Positions 14,619 to 23,230 of a DNA stretch of 57,111 bases are shown here, one piece after another (position 1 is the first letter of the stretch; each line of letters begins with the position of its first letter). The notes below the pieces were generated by a model that searched no databases, was not told the DNA's origin, and worked only from the letters and a program-made list of their open reading frames with translations. The DNA is from Pseudomonas oryzihabitans (GTDB lineage Bacteria; Pseudomonadota; Gammaproteobacteria; Pseudomonadales; Pseudomonadaceae): contig NZ_VDND01000011.1 in NCBI RefSeq assembly GCF_007665395.1, forward strand, positions 1 through 57,111, in the 5' to 3' direction. The position numbers were made by a program, and so were the translations under genes.

Positions 14619-16996
14619 GACGGGAGGTCTCCGGACGGGCGCCAGCGGCCGAGCAACAAGGCATTGGCCAGGACGCTGACACTGGAAAAGGCCATGGCGG
14701 CACCGGCATAGACCGGATCGAGCAGGCCCAGTGCCGCCAGGGGTAGGCCGATGACATTGTAGATGAAGGCCCAGAACAGATTCTGGCGGATCTTGCGCTG
14801 GGTTCGGCGGGCGATGTCCAGTGCCGCCACCACCTGGCGCGGGTCCTCCTGCAAGAGGGTGATGCCGGCCGCATGGCGGGCCGCAGCGGTGCCCGAGCCC
14901 ATGGCGATGCCCAGTTCGGCGACGGCCAGTGCCGGGGCGTCGTTGAGGCCGTCGCCGACCATGGCGATGCCGCCCCGGGTGCCTTGCAGGCGGGCGATCA
15001 CCGCGGCCTTGTCGGCGGGCAGTACCTCCGCCTCCCAGTGTTCGATTCCGAGCGCCTCCGCGACCTGGCGGGCGCTGCCGCGGTTGTCGCCAGTCAGCAG
15101 CCAGCTGTCGATGCCGTCCGCGCGCAGTCGGGCGATGGCGGCGGCGGCGCCGGGGCGGAGCTCGTCGCCGAAGGCCAGCAGCCCCAGTGCCCGCGGCTGG
15201 TCACCGGTTTCCAGCAGCCAGGAGAGGGTGAGGCCCTGGTCTTCCCAGGCCCGGGCGGACTCGGCCAGGGCCCCGGCGTCCAGCCCCTGTTCAGCCAGCA
15301 CCCGGACATTGCCCAACAGCAGCGGTCGTCCCTGCCAGCTGCCTTGCAGGCCGCGGCCGGGGAGGGCGCGGACGTCGGCGGCCGGCGGGGTGTCCAGGCC
15401 ACGTTCGCGGCAGGCCAGCAGGACGGCAGCGGCCAGGGGATGCTCGCTGCCTCTTTGCAGGCTGCCGGCCAGGCTCAGCACGTCGCGCTCCTCGCTGCCG
15501 GACGCCGTGGCCAGCTGGCGTAGCCTTGGCTGGCCGGCGGTCAGGGTGCCGGTCTTGTCGAAGACCACGGTGGTGATGCCCTGGGCACGCTCCAGGGTCT
15601 CGGCGTCCTTGATCAGGATGCCGTGGCGCGCCGCCACCCCGGTACCGGCCATCAGCGCGGCCGGCGTGGCCAGGCCCAGGGCGCAGGGGCAGGCGATAAC
15701 CAGCACGGCGACGGCGGCGAGCAGGGCGGTTTCCAGGTCGTGGCCGGTCAGCAGCCAGCCGAGCAGCGTAACCAAGGCCAGGCTGACCACCACCGGGACG
15801 AAGACTTGGCTGATTCGATCCACCAGTTGCTGGATGGGCGCCTTGGTGGCCTGGGCGTCTTCCACCAGGCGGATGATGCCGGCCAGCACGGATTCGCCGC
15901 CCAGGGCGGTGACCTCGATCTCCAGGTTGCCTTCGCCATTGATGGCGCCGCCCACCACCTCGTCGCCGGGGCCCTTGGCCACGGGACGGCTCTCGCCGGT
16001 GAGCAGGGCCTCGTCCACCTGGCTGTCGCCCTGGCGGATACGACCGTCGGCGGGGATGCGTTCGCCCGGACGGATCTGCAGGCGATCACCCAGCCGCAAC
16101 CGATCGAGGGCGACGTCCTCCTCGTTGCCGTTGGCATCCAGGCGACGGGCCTGCTCGGGCCGCAGGGCTTCCAGGGCGCGCAGGGCGGCACCGGTACGAC
16201 GCTTGGCGTGGGCCTCCAGGTATTTGCCGAGGCGGACCAGGGCGATGACCATGGCTGCCGTCTCGAAATAGAGATGGGGACTGTCCTTGACCAGCCAGAG
16301 ATAGAGACTCAGGCCGTAGGCGGCGCTGGTGCCCAGGGCGACCAGCACGTCCATGTTGCCACTGCGGGCGCGCAGGGCATGCCAGGCGCCGCGATAGAAG
16401 CGGGCGCCGACCAGGAACTGCACCGGGGTGGCGAGCAGGAATTGCAGCCAGGCGGGCGGCATCAGGTGCCAACCGAAGGGCGCCAGCAGCATGGGCAGCA
16501 CCAGGGGCGCGGCGAGCAACAGCGCCAGCGCCAGTTCCAGCTGTTCCCAGGGCAGTCCCTGGCGGGCAGCGGGGCGGTCTGCTGCGGCGAGGCGATCCAC
16601 CGCCCCGTAGCCCGCGGCCTCCACGGCGTTGATCAGGGTCCGTGTCTCGACGGCGGCCAGGGTCTTCACCCGCGCCCGGTCGCTGGCCAGGTTGACCTCG
16701 GCCGCCAGCACGCCGGGTACGGCGTACAAGGCCTTTTCGATGCGCCCGGCGCAGTTGGCGCAGCTCAGGCCGGACAGTGCCAGGTCATGCTCGGCCTCGG
16801 CCACCCGGTAGCCGGCGGCCGTGACCGCCTGGGCCAGGGCCGGCGCCGCCTCGGCCGGGGCGCTGACCCGCGCCTTTTCGCTGGCCAGGTTGACGCCGGC
16901 GGCGGTGACCGCCGGGACCTGCCGCAGGGCGCGCTCGACCCGGCCGGCGCAGGCCGCGCAGGTCATGCCGCTGATGGAGAGTTCGAATTCGTGCAT
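14615..16996 (-). CDS. copA: Cu(I)-exporting P-type ATPase CopA
   Basis: A 793-residue P1B-type ATPase that pumps Cu(I) from the cytoplasm to the periplasm. It has two N-terminal heavy-metal domains, MTCAAC (Cys13, Cys16) and LSCANC (Cys79, Cys82), eight membrane helices, the A-domain TGES at 333-336, the transport motif CPC at 436-438, the phosphorylation site DKTGT at 480-484, SEHP of the N-domain and GDGLNDAPAL of the P-domain. All catalytic residues are present. It is transcribed from the symmetric CueR operator at 17013-17051 together with cueR. AGGAGGTG lies just before the ATG. Confidence 0.96.
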   Translation of the reverse strand: MHEFELSISGMTCAACAGRVERALRQVPAVTAAGVNLASEKARVSAPAEAAPALAQAVTAAGYRVAEAEHDLALSGLSCANCAGRIEKALYAVPGVLAAEVNLASDRARVKTLAAVETRTLINAVEAAGYGAVDRLAAADRPAARQGLPWEQLELALALLLAAPLVLPMLLAPFGWHLMPPAWLQFLLATPVQFLVGARFYRGAWHALRARSGNMDVLVALGTSAAYGLSLYLWLVKDSPHLYFETAAMVIALVRLGKYLEAHAKRRTGAALRALEALRPEQARRLDANGNEEDVALDRLRLGDRLQIRPGERIPADGRIRQGDSQVDEALLTGESRPVAKGPGDEVVGGAINGEGNLEIEVTALGGESVLAGIIRLVEDAQATKAPIQQLVDRISQVFVPVVVSLALVTLLGWLLTGHDLETALLAAVAVLVIACPCALGLATPAALMAGTGVAARHGILIKDAETLERAQGITTVVFDKTGTLTAGQPRLRQLATASGSEERDVLSLAGSLQRGSEHPLAAAVLLACRERGLDTPPAADVRALPGRGLQGSWQGRPLLLGNVRVLAEQGLDAGALAESARAWEDQGLTLSWLLETGDQPRALGLLAFGDELRPGAAAAIARLRADGIDSWLLTGDNRGSARQVAEALGIEHWEAEVLPADKAAVIARLQGTRGGIAMVGDGLNDAPALAVAELGIAMGSGTAAARHAAGITLLQEDPRQVVAALDIARRTQRKIRQNLFWAFIYNVIGLPLAALGLLDPVYAGAAMAFSSVSVLANALLLGRWRPSGDLPS

Positions 16997-17012
16997 GGGG
17001 CACCTCCTGTCA

Positions 17013-17051
17013 CCAGTGTTGACCTTGACCCGAGGTCAAGGTCAACACTGG
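17013..17051. promoter_or_regulatory. Symmetric CueR operator with back-to-back promoters
   Basis: A perfect inverted repeat with 17 bp arms (17013-17029 and 17035-17051) around CCGAG. The core at 17022-17042 begins ACCTTGAC and ends GTCAAGGT, the CueR-type dyad. On the plus strand TTGACC (17019-17024) and AACACT (17044-17049) are 19 bp apart, the overlong spacer typical of MerR-family promoters; the same elements occur on the minus strand (17045-17040 and 17020-17015). The plus promoter reads copZ and the minus promoter reads copA-cueR. Confidence 0.85.
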
Positions 17052-17108
17052 AACCCAATCCTGGCCGCGACGTCAGGAGAGAGAGGGTCAGACAACCAGG
17101 AGCAGACC

Positions 17109-17303
17109 ATGCATGTCATCAAGGTGAGCGGAATGAGTTGCAGCCACTGCGTGAGCGCCATCGAGGCCGCGGTGCTCAAGGTCGATGCCCGTGCCCGAGT
17201 GGAGGTGGACCTCAAGGGGGGCGAGGTACGCATCGACAGTGCCGCGGAGGACGCGCCCTTCCGCGCGGCCATCGAGCAGGCGGGTTACACCGTCGCTGGC
17301 TGA
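17109..17303 (+). CDS. copZ: Copper chaperone CopZ (heavy-metal-associated protein)
   Basis: A 64-residue soluble HMA domain (beta-alpha-beta-beta-alpha-beta) that binds Cu(I) by the MSCSHC motif at residues 9-14 and delivers it to CopA. The pattern VSGMSCSHCVSAIEAAV is standard, and the C-terminal AGYTV closes the fold. The start was chosen at the ATG with AGGAG six bases upstream, well downstream of the CueR operator; the longer open frame to the left runs through the operator and the antisense of copA. It is divergent from copA. Confidence 0.93.
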   Translation: MHVIKVSGMSCSHCVSAIEAAVLKVDARARVEVDLKGGEVRIDSAAEDAPFRAAIEQAGYTVAG

Positions 17304-17327
17304 GTGGCTTCGCGCCGGACCAGGGCG

Positions 17328-17942
17328 CTACTGCCAGTCGCGCACGATGGCGCGGAAGAAGGTGGTGAAGACCTGCTCGGTGGCGAGCAGCGGGGCGAAG
17401 GTCTGGTGATCGCGCAAGAGGTCGGAGAGGGTGCCGAGAAACAGGCTGTGCAACAGGCGGCTGGCCAGCTCTGGGGTCACGCCGGGTTGCAGGCGCGCGG
17501 CCTGGGCGGTGAAGAGGGCATCGGTGATGCGGATGAACTGACGGAGGAACTGCAGATCGCGTTCCTCGGCCTCGCGCAGTTCTTCGGTGAATTCGCAGCG
17601 GTGCAGCAGGATGGTCATCACCCGCTGTTCCCGCCCGGGCTTGGTGAATTTCTGCATGCCTTCGACGCACAGCTTATAGAGCCGCCGCAGGCTGTCTTCC
17701 TCGCCGTCGACGCGCAGACGCTCGGTCAGTTCATCGGCCGGGATCCTTATCTGGCTAAGCATTTCATGGAACAGGTGGGCCTTGTTCTGGAAATGCCAGT
17801 ACACTGCGCCCCGGGTGACCCCGCATTCGCGGGCTATCATTTCCAAGCTGGTACGCGCCACGCCATTGGTCAGGAACAAGGCTTCCGCCGCATCGAGAAT
17901 GGCTTGGCGGGTCTGTTCGGCTTCTTCTTTCGTACGGCGCAT
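17328..17942 (-). CDS. TetR-family regulator (TtgR/AcrR-like)
   Basis: 204 residues with a TetR HTH at about 4-50 (TKEEAEQTRQAILDAAEALF, then GVTRGAVYWHFQNKAHLF) and an AcrR/TtgR-type ligand domain with PxxxLxxL-style helices to the C-terminus (FFRAIVRDWQ). Such repressors bind drugs and antibiotics and control efflux genes. The start MRRTKEEAEQT is the usual one for the group; an upstream in-frame start adds ten unlikely residues. It is divergent from a Bcr-type drug exporter, with an operator-like dyad between them, and convergent with copZ. Confidence 0.88.
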   Translation of the reverse strand: MRRTKEEAEQTRQAILDAAEALFLTNGVARTSLEMIARECGVTRGAVYWHFQNKAHLFHEMLSQIRIPADELTERLRVDGEEDSLRRLYKLCVEGMQKFTKPGREQRVMTILLHRCEFTEELREAEERDLQFLRQFIRITDALFTAQAARLQPGVTPELASRLLHSLFLGTLSDLLRDHQTFAPLLATEQVFTTFFRAIVRDWQ

Positions 17943-17996
17943 GGGCGTTCTGACTGGCAGTGGGTCTGCCACGCAGTCTAGCGCGCCTCGGCACTT

Positions 17997-18018
17997 TTAC
18001 AAACATGATTGTATGTAA
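17997..18018. promoter_or_regulatory. TtgR/AcrR-like operator
   Basis: Inverted half-sites TTACAAACA (17997-18005) and TGTATGTAA (18010-18018), matching in eight of nine positions, are separated by TGAT. The half-site TTACAnACA resembles known TtgR and AcrR operators (established for those families). It lies between the TetR gene and the divergent Bcr/CflA exporter and would control both. Confidence 0.7.
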
Positions 18019-18054
18019 CTGCGCGACACTTCCGCTTCCATCGGATAAGGCTCC

Positions 18055-19227
18055 ATGACCCTTCGCTTATTGTTGATTCTCGGGGCCCTCTCGGCCTTTG
18101 CTCCCTTCGCCATCGACATGTACCTGCCCAGCTTCCCGTCGCTGGCCTCGTCGTTCGCGACCGACATCGAGCACGTGCAGCTGAGCCTGGCGGTGTATTT
18201 CGCCGGCCTCGCCAGTGGCCAGTTGTTCTATGGTCCCCTGGCGGACCGCTTCGGCCGTCGCATGCCGCTGCTGATCGGCGTCGGTCTGTTCTGCCTGGCC
18301 TCGCTGGGCTGCGCCCTGGCGCCGAGCCTGCCCTGGCTGATCGCCGCGCGCTTCGTCCAGGCCCTGGGCGGCTGTGCCGGCATGGTGATCGCCCGCGCCG
18401 TGGTCCGCGATCTCTGTGAGCCGATAGCGGCGGCGCGGGCCTTCTCGCAGATCATGCTGGTGACCGGGATCGCCCCCATCATCGCGCCCTTCGCCGGCAG
18501 CCTCCTGCTGAGCACCTTCGGCTGGCAGGCGATCTTCGTCAGCCTGGCGCTGTTCGCCGCCGCCTGTGGCATCGCCGTGGCGCTCTGGCTGCCGGAGTCG
18601 CTGCCGGCTCATCACCCGCGGGCCCCGCTGAGCGGGGCCTTGCGCAACTACCTGCGGCTGCTGCGCGATCGCAGCTTCATCGGTTATACCCTGACCGGCG
18701 GCATCGCCATGGCCGGCATGTTCGCCTACATCTCCGGCTCGCCCTTCGTGCTGATCGAACTCTATGGCGTGGCGCCCGAGCACTATGGCTGGGTATTCGG
18801 CCTCAATGCGGCCGGCTTCATCCTGCTCGGCCAGGTCAATGCCCGCCTGGTGGTGCGCCAGGGACCGGCCTTCTGGCTGCGCCGCGCGGTGCTCGCCTAC
18901 GCCACGGCGGGGCTGGTCCTGTTGCTGGTCGGGGCCTTCCAGCCCAAGGCGCTGCCGGTGCTGATGATCCCGCTGTTCTGCGCCATCGCCCTGCTCGGTG
19001 GCATCGTGCCGAACGCCTCGGCCTGCGCCCTGGCCGGGCAGGGCGCCAACGCCGGTAGCGCCTCGGCGCTGATGGGCAGCCTGCAATTCATCCTGGCGGC
19101 GCTGGCCTCCAGCAGCGTGGGCGCCCTGCACAACGGCACCGTGGTGCCCCTGTGCGCGGTGCTGGCCTTCTGCGCCGTGGCGAGCGCCCTGCTGGCGCGC
19201 TGGACCCAGAGGCACGCGACGGCCTGA
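18055..19227 (+). CDS. Bcr/CflA-family multidrug efflux MFS transporter
   Basis: A 390-residue, 12-helix drug:proton antiporter. The first helix motif LGALSAFAPFAIDMYLPSFPSLASSF, motif A as GPLADRFGRRMPLL and motif C-like ALGGCAGMVIARAVVRDL are typical of Bcr/CflA proteins, which export bicyclomycin, chloramphenicol or peptides. It is divergent from the TetR regulator and shares its operator, so it is probably induced by the exported compound. The MAPEG gene follows 68 bases later on the same strand. Confidence 0.9.
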   Translation: MTLRLLLILGALSAFAPFAIDMYLPSFPSLASSFATDIEHVQLSLAVYFAGLASGQLFYGPLADRFGRRMPLLIGVGLFCLASLGCALAPSLPWLIAARFVQALGGCAGMVIARAVVRDLCEPIAAARAFSQIMLVTGIAPIIAPFAGSLLLSTFGWQAIFVSLALFAAACGIAVALWLPESLPAHHPRAPLSGALRNYLRLLRDRSFIGYTLTGGIAMAGMFAYISGSPFVLIELYGVAPEHYGWVFGLNAAGFILLGQVNARLVVRQGPAFWLRRAVLAYATAGLVLLLVGAFQPKALPVLMIPLFCAIALLGGIVPNASACALAGQGANAGSASALMGSLQFILAALASSSVGALHNGTVVPLCAVLAFCAVASALLARWTQRHATA

Positions 19228-19295
19228 GGCGAGAGTGGATCTTTTCCGGCCAGGCGGGTCAGATAGGCGAACCCCCCATTCCCCGGGACGCTGAC

Positions 19296-19682
19296 ATGAC
19301 CTTCGCCTACTGGTGCATCTTCCTCGTCTACCTCGTGCCCTATGGCGCGGCCTACTACGCCAAGTTCAAGGGCAGCGGCTTCACGCCCGACGACAACCGG
19401 GATCCGCGCAGCTTCCTCGGCAAACTCGAAGGCGCCCGGGCGCGGGCCAACGCCGCCCAGCAGAACGCCTTCGAGATTAATCCGCTGTTCGCCGCGGCGG
19501 TGATCGTCGCCCATGTCACCGGCGGTGCCGCCCAGGGCACCATCAACTTCTGGGCGTTCCTGTTCCTGGCCAGTCGCATAGCCTACACCTGGCTGTACAT
19601 TCGCGACCACGCCACCCGCCGCTCGCTGGCCTGGGCTTTCGGTTTCTTCTGCTGTCTGTGCCTGTTCATCGCGGCGGCCTGA
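19296..19682 (+). CDS. MAPEG-family membrane protein
   Basis: A 128-residue integral membrane protein with four predicted helices. The loop ARANAAQQNAFEINPLFAAAVI carries the family's R-A-x-A-x-x-N-x-E/F-N-x-x-P pattern, and ASRIAYTWLYI matches the fourth-helix R-x-x-Y block. MAPEG proteins include microsomal glutathione transferases; bacterial members of this short branch are mostly uncharacterised. I chose the ATG at MTFAYWCIF because earlier in-frame starts run back into the transporter gene. It may be co-expressed with the efflux gene as a detoxification pair; that is inference. Confidence 0.85.
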   Translation: MTFAYWCIFLVYLVPYGAAYYAKFKGSGFTPDDNRDPRSFLGKLEGARARANAAQQNAFEINPLFAAAVIVAHVTGGAAQGTINFWAFLFLASRIAYTWLYIRDHATRRSLAWAFGFFCCLCLFIAAA

Positions 19683-19770
19683 GCACGCCAGCGCCAGATG
19701 CCGGTGGTCTTGACCGGCGGCGCCGGCTGCGGCTTCATTAGCGCCCTATCTTTCCCGGCCGGTCGCCGCC

Positions 19771-20820
19771 ATGACGTCATCTTCGCCCGCCCAGCAGGTG
19801 CTGGCGCATTTCGCCCACCTCGCCCAGACCCGCGGCTACACCCTCGACGAGGCGCAGCAGGCGGCCATCGCCCGCCTGGCCGAACTCGCCAACGACCTGC
19901 TGCGGCCGCGGCTGCTACGCCGCCACAGCGCCCGGAGTCTCTATCTCTGGGGACCGGTGGGCCGGGGCAAGAGCTTCCTGCTGGATGGCTTCTTCGCCGC
20001 CCTGCCATTCGCCGAAAAGCGCCGGGTGCACTTCCACGCCTTCTTTCGCGAGCTGCACGAGCGGATGTTCCGCCAGCCGCCCGGGACCGATGCCCTGGGC
20101 GCCAGCCTGGACGAGCTGCTGGAAGGGTGCCGGCTGCTCTGCTTCGACGAATTCCATGTGCACGACATCGGCGATGCCATGCTCATCACCCGGCTGTTCA
20201 AGGCGCTGTTCAGCCGTGGCGTGGTGCTGGTGACCACCTCCAACTATCCACCGGAGGGGCTGCTGCCCAATCCGCTCTACCACGAGCGCTTCCTGCCGGC
20301 GATCCGGCTGATCGAGACGCGCATGGACGTGCTCTCGGTGGCCGGTCCCCAGGATTATCGCGGCGCCAGCCCCGCCGAGCCCGATCCCTTCGGCATCGGT
20401 GCCTATCTCTGGCCGGGCAGCGCCGCGCAGCGTGCCCGGCTGGGGCTGCCGCCGGTGGGCGAGGGGCGGGTGCAGGTGGCGGTCGGACATCGTCACCTGC
20501 CGGCGCTGAGCGCCGCGGAGGGCCTGCTGCAGTTCAGCTTCGCCGATCTCTGCGAGGGCCCCACCGCGGTCCTCGACTACCTGACCCTGAGCGAAACCTG
20601 GCCGCGCTGGTTGCTCGATGAGGTGCCGCCCCTGCGCGAGGCCAGCCCCGCCGCCCGTCAGCGCTTCATCAACCTGGTGGACGTGCTCTACGACCGTCGG
20701 CTGGCGCTGTTCCTGGTCAGCGCCGCGCCGCTCGACGAGACCCTGGCCGACAGCGACATCGCCGACATGTCACGCACCCGGAGTCGGTTGTCGCAGCTGC
20801 GGCAGCTCGGACCGGATTAG
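19771..20820 (+). CDS. zapE: Cell division protein ZapE (AFG1-like ATPase)
   Basis: A 349-residue P-loop ATPase of the AFG1/ZapE family that binds the Z-ring at late constriction and acts on FtsZ polymers. Walker A is GPVGRGKS at 61-68, Walker B LLCFDEFHV around 128-136, and the sensor segment VVLVTTSNYPPEGL follows. The N-terminal region LDEAQQAAIARLAELAN and the C-terminal SRLSQL are typical. The stop codon overlaps that of the convergent gene. No promoter can be assigned with confidence in the 88-base gap upstream. Confidence 0.9.
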   Translation: MTSSSPAQQVLAHFAHLAQTRGYTLDEAQQAAIARLAELANDLLRPRLLRRHSARSLYLWGPVGRGKSFLLDGFFAALPFAEKRRVHFHAFFRELHERMFRQPPGTDALGASLDELLEGCRLLCFDEFHVHDIGDAMLITRLFKALFSRGVVLVTTSNYPPEGLLPNPLYHERFLPAIRLIETRMDVLSVAGPQDYRGASPAEPDPFGIGAYLWPGSAAQRARLGLPPVGEGRVQVAVGHRHLPALSAAEGLLQFSFADLCEGPTAVLDYLTLSETWPRWLLDEVPPLREASPAARQRFINLVDVLYDRRLALFLVSAAPLDETLADSDIADMSRTRSRLSQLRQLGPD

Positions 20821-21464
20821 CGCTGCTGCTGCAATTTGGCACTATCTAGATGCCAGCGGCGCTGCTCGGCCGAGGCGCCGTCGACGTCGTTTACCCGGCG
20901 TACCTGGTAGGTGCCGGTGAAGGTCTGGCGGGTACCGTCGGCGAGACGTGCCGTTACCGTCACCGGGACGCTGACATACAGCGAGCCCGCCGCGCCTTCC
21001 ACCGGGCCGAGTTGACCGAGCGTCACCTGCACGCTGCGGGTCCTGGCATAGCCCTGGCGGAATTTGCGGTAGGAGTGGCCGGGTCGACCATCGACGCCCC
21101 ATTGTTGCCAGGCCGTACCATAGTCCCGCGCAGCCAGCGCCCGATAGTAGCGTTCCACCACTGCCGCGGCCGCTTCGGCACTGCTGGGCAACGGACCGCA
21201 ACCCGGCTGCTTGGCCGCTTCGCCATCGCCGAACAGGGCGCAACTGCGGGCGATCTCGTCCTGCATCAGGGCGCAGCTGTTGGCGGCGTTGCAGGGCGGG
21301 CGGGTGGCCGGGGAGAGCGCGCGGCAGGTGTCGGCCAGCGCCTGGGCCGGCCGTGTTCCCAGTTCCTCGGCGCAACTGCGCGGGGCGCGCTCGGCGGCGG
21401 CCAGGACAGGCGTGGCGAGCGGCAGGAGCAGCAGGGGAGTGCAAAGCAGCCAGCGCAGGGGCAT
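20817..21464 (-). CDS. Secreted cysteine-rich protein with NTF2-like C-terminal domain
   Basis: 215 residues with a Sec signal peptide (1-22, cleavage near VLA-AAE). The mature N-terminal part holds six cysteines (31, 47, 58, 64, 75, 89) that probably form disulphides. Residues 95-215 begin AAAAVVERYYRALAARDYGTAWQQWG and then form beta strands, as in SnoaL/NTF2-like domains found in exported binding proteins. No family is certain. I chose MPLRWLLC as start because it opens the signal peptide; the longer frame adds 37 unlikely residues. It is convergent with zapE with overlapping stop codons and divergent from pitA. Confidence 0.75.
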   Translation of the reverse strand: MPLRWLLCTPLLLLPLATPVLAAAERAPRSCAEELGTRPAQALADTCRALSPATRPPCNAANSCALMQDEIARSCALFGDGEAAKQPGCGPLPSSAEAAAAVVERYYRALAARDYGTAWQQWGVDGRPGHSYRKFRQGYARTRSVQVTLGQLGPVEGAAGSLYVSVPVTVTARLADGTRQTFTGTYQVRRVNDVDGASAEQRRWHLDSAKLQQQR

Positions 21465-21619
21465 GGACGGGGTCCTCGAGCAAAACCCCAGCCTAGCAGC
21501 CCGGGGCGAGGCTGGAAAAAACGCCTGGTGACGGTCATCCGTCGTCTGGCCACTGCCCTGACGTAAAACTGTCATCCAGCCGGCGCAGGGTAGGCGGACC
21601 CCGTGTCGGAGTCCGTGCC

Positions 21620-23230
21620 ATGTCCTCGTCCAGTCCGTCCGCCGTCCTGTCGCCCCTCGGCCATCCCCTGCGCAGTTCGCGCAAGCCGGGTCCGTTGCGG
21701 ATCGTCCTGTTCATCATCCTGCTGCTGATCGGCCTGGCGGTGACCCTCGGGGGTATCCACAACGACGTCAGCGATGCCAAGGCGCCGCCTACCACCTGGC
21801 TGCCCTTCGCCGGCCTGGCCCTGGCCCTGGTGATCGCCCTGGGCTTCGAATTCGTCAATGGCTTCCACGACACGGCCAACGCCGTGGCCACGGTGATCTA
21901 CACCCATTCGCTGCCGCCCAATGCGGCGGTGCTCTGGTCCGGCTTCTGCAACTTCCTCGGGGTGCTGTTTTCCAGCGGCGCGGTGGCCTTCAGCGTCATC
22001 GCCCTGCTGCCGGTGGACCTGGTGGTGGAGATGGGCGCCGGCAAGGGCTTCGCCATGATCTTCGCGCTCTTGATCGCGGCCATCCTGTGGAACCTCGGCA
22101 CCTGGTGGCTGGGGCTGCCGGCGTCGTCCTCCCATACCCTGATCGGCTCCATCATCGGCGTCGGCCTGATGCACGCCTGGCTGGGCGGCCTGGAGGGCAG
22201 CAGCGGGGTGGATTGGGGCCAGGTGGCCAAGGTCGGCTATGCGCTGCTGTTCTCGCCGCTGCTCGGCTTCGTCTGCGCGGCGCTGCTCCTGCTGCTGCTC
22301 AAGCGCCTGGTGCGCGACCGGACGCTCTACCAGGAGCCGAAGAGCGCCGAACCGCCGCCGCCCTGGATTCGCGGCCTGCTGATCCTGACCTGCACCGGGG
22401 TGTCCTTCGCCCACGGTTCCAACGATGGCCAGAAGGGCATGGGGCTGATCATGCTGATCCTGGTCGGCGCCCTGCCGACCGCCTATGCGCTCAACCGCGC
22501 GGTACCGGCGACCGCCACCCCGGCCTTCGCCGCCGTGGCCGAGGTCACCGCCAGTGGCCTGCGCCAGGCGGCGCCCCAGGCCGCCCCGGCCGATCCCCAT
22601 GGGGTGCTGCTGGACTTCGTGCGCAAGCGGCAGAGCAACCCCGAGGTGCTGCCGGCGCTGGCGGCCATCACCGACGACATCGCCCGCGAAGTGCGCCAGT
22701 ACGGCGCCCTCAACAACGTGCCGGCGCAGAGCATGCCCAACGTGCGCAATGCCATGTACCTGGCGTCGGAATCCATCCGCCTGCTGGAGAAGGAACACCT
22801 GCCGGGCCTGGCGCCCAAGGCCCAGGAGGATCTCAAGGAGTTCAAGCGACAGATCGACCAGGCGACCCGCTTCATCCCGCTGTGGGTGAAGGTGGCGGTG
22901 GCCATCGCCCTGGGCCTCGGCACCCTGGTCGGCTGGCGGCGGATCGTCGTCACCGTCGGCGAGCGGATCGGCAAGACCCACCTGACCTATGCCCAGGGTG
23001 CCTCGGCCGAACTGGTGGCCATGGGCACCATAGGGGCGGCGGACGCCTTCGGCCTGCCGGTCTCCACCACCCATGTGCTCTCCTCGGGGGTGGCCGGCAC
23101 CATGGCCGCCAGCGGCTCCGGGTTGCAGTGGGGCACGGTGCGCAACCTGCTGCTGGCCTGGGTGCTCACCCTGCCGGTGGCCATGGCCCTGTCCGCTTCA
23201 CTCTATTGGCTGCTGGTGCAGATGTTCTGA
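21620..23230 (+). CDS. pitA: Low-affinity inorganic phosphate transporter (PiT family)
   Basis: A 536-residue proton-coupled metal-phosphate symporter. The two inverted PiT signatures are present: GFEFVNGFHDTANAVATVIYT in the first half and GVSFAHGSNDGQKGMGLIM in the second, and each half has the P-x-S-S-[ST]-H motif (LPASSSHTLIG and LPVSTTHVLSSG). About ten helices flank a large cytoplasmic loop (about residues 290-420) that is hydrophilic and helical. Length and loop match bacterial PitA. Its last 33 bases overlap the 3' end of the convergent LysR gene. Confidence 0.92.
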   Translation: MSSSSPSAVLSPLGHPLRSSRKPGPLRIVLFIILLLIGLAVTLGGIHNDVSDAKAPPTTWLPFAGLALALVIALGFEFVNGFHDTANAVATVIYTHSLPPNAAVLWSGFCNFLGVLFSSGAVAFSVIALLPVDLVVEMGAGKGFAMIFALLIAAILWNLGTWWLGLPASSSHTLIGSIIGVGLMHAWLGGLEGSSGVDWGQVAKVGYALLFSPLLGFVCAALLLLLLKRLVRDRTLYQEPKSAEPPPPWIRGLLILTCTGVSFAHGSNDGQKGMGLIMLILVGALPTAYALNRAVPATATPAFAAVAEVTASGLRQAAPQAAPADPHGVLLDFVRKRQSNPEVLPALAAITDDIAREVRQYGALNNVPAQSMPNVRNAMYLASESIRLLEKEHLPGLAPKAQEDLKEFKRQIDQATRFIPLWVKVAVAIALGLGTLVGWRRIVVTVGERIGKTHLTYAQGASAELVAMGTIGAADAFGLPVSTTHVLSSGVAGTMAASGSGLQWGTVRNLLLAWVLTLPVAMALSASLYWLLVQMF

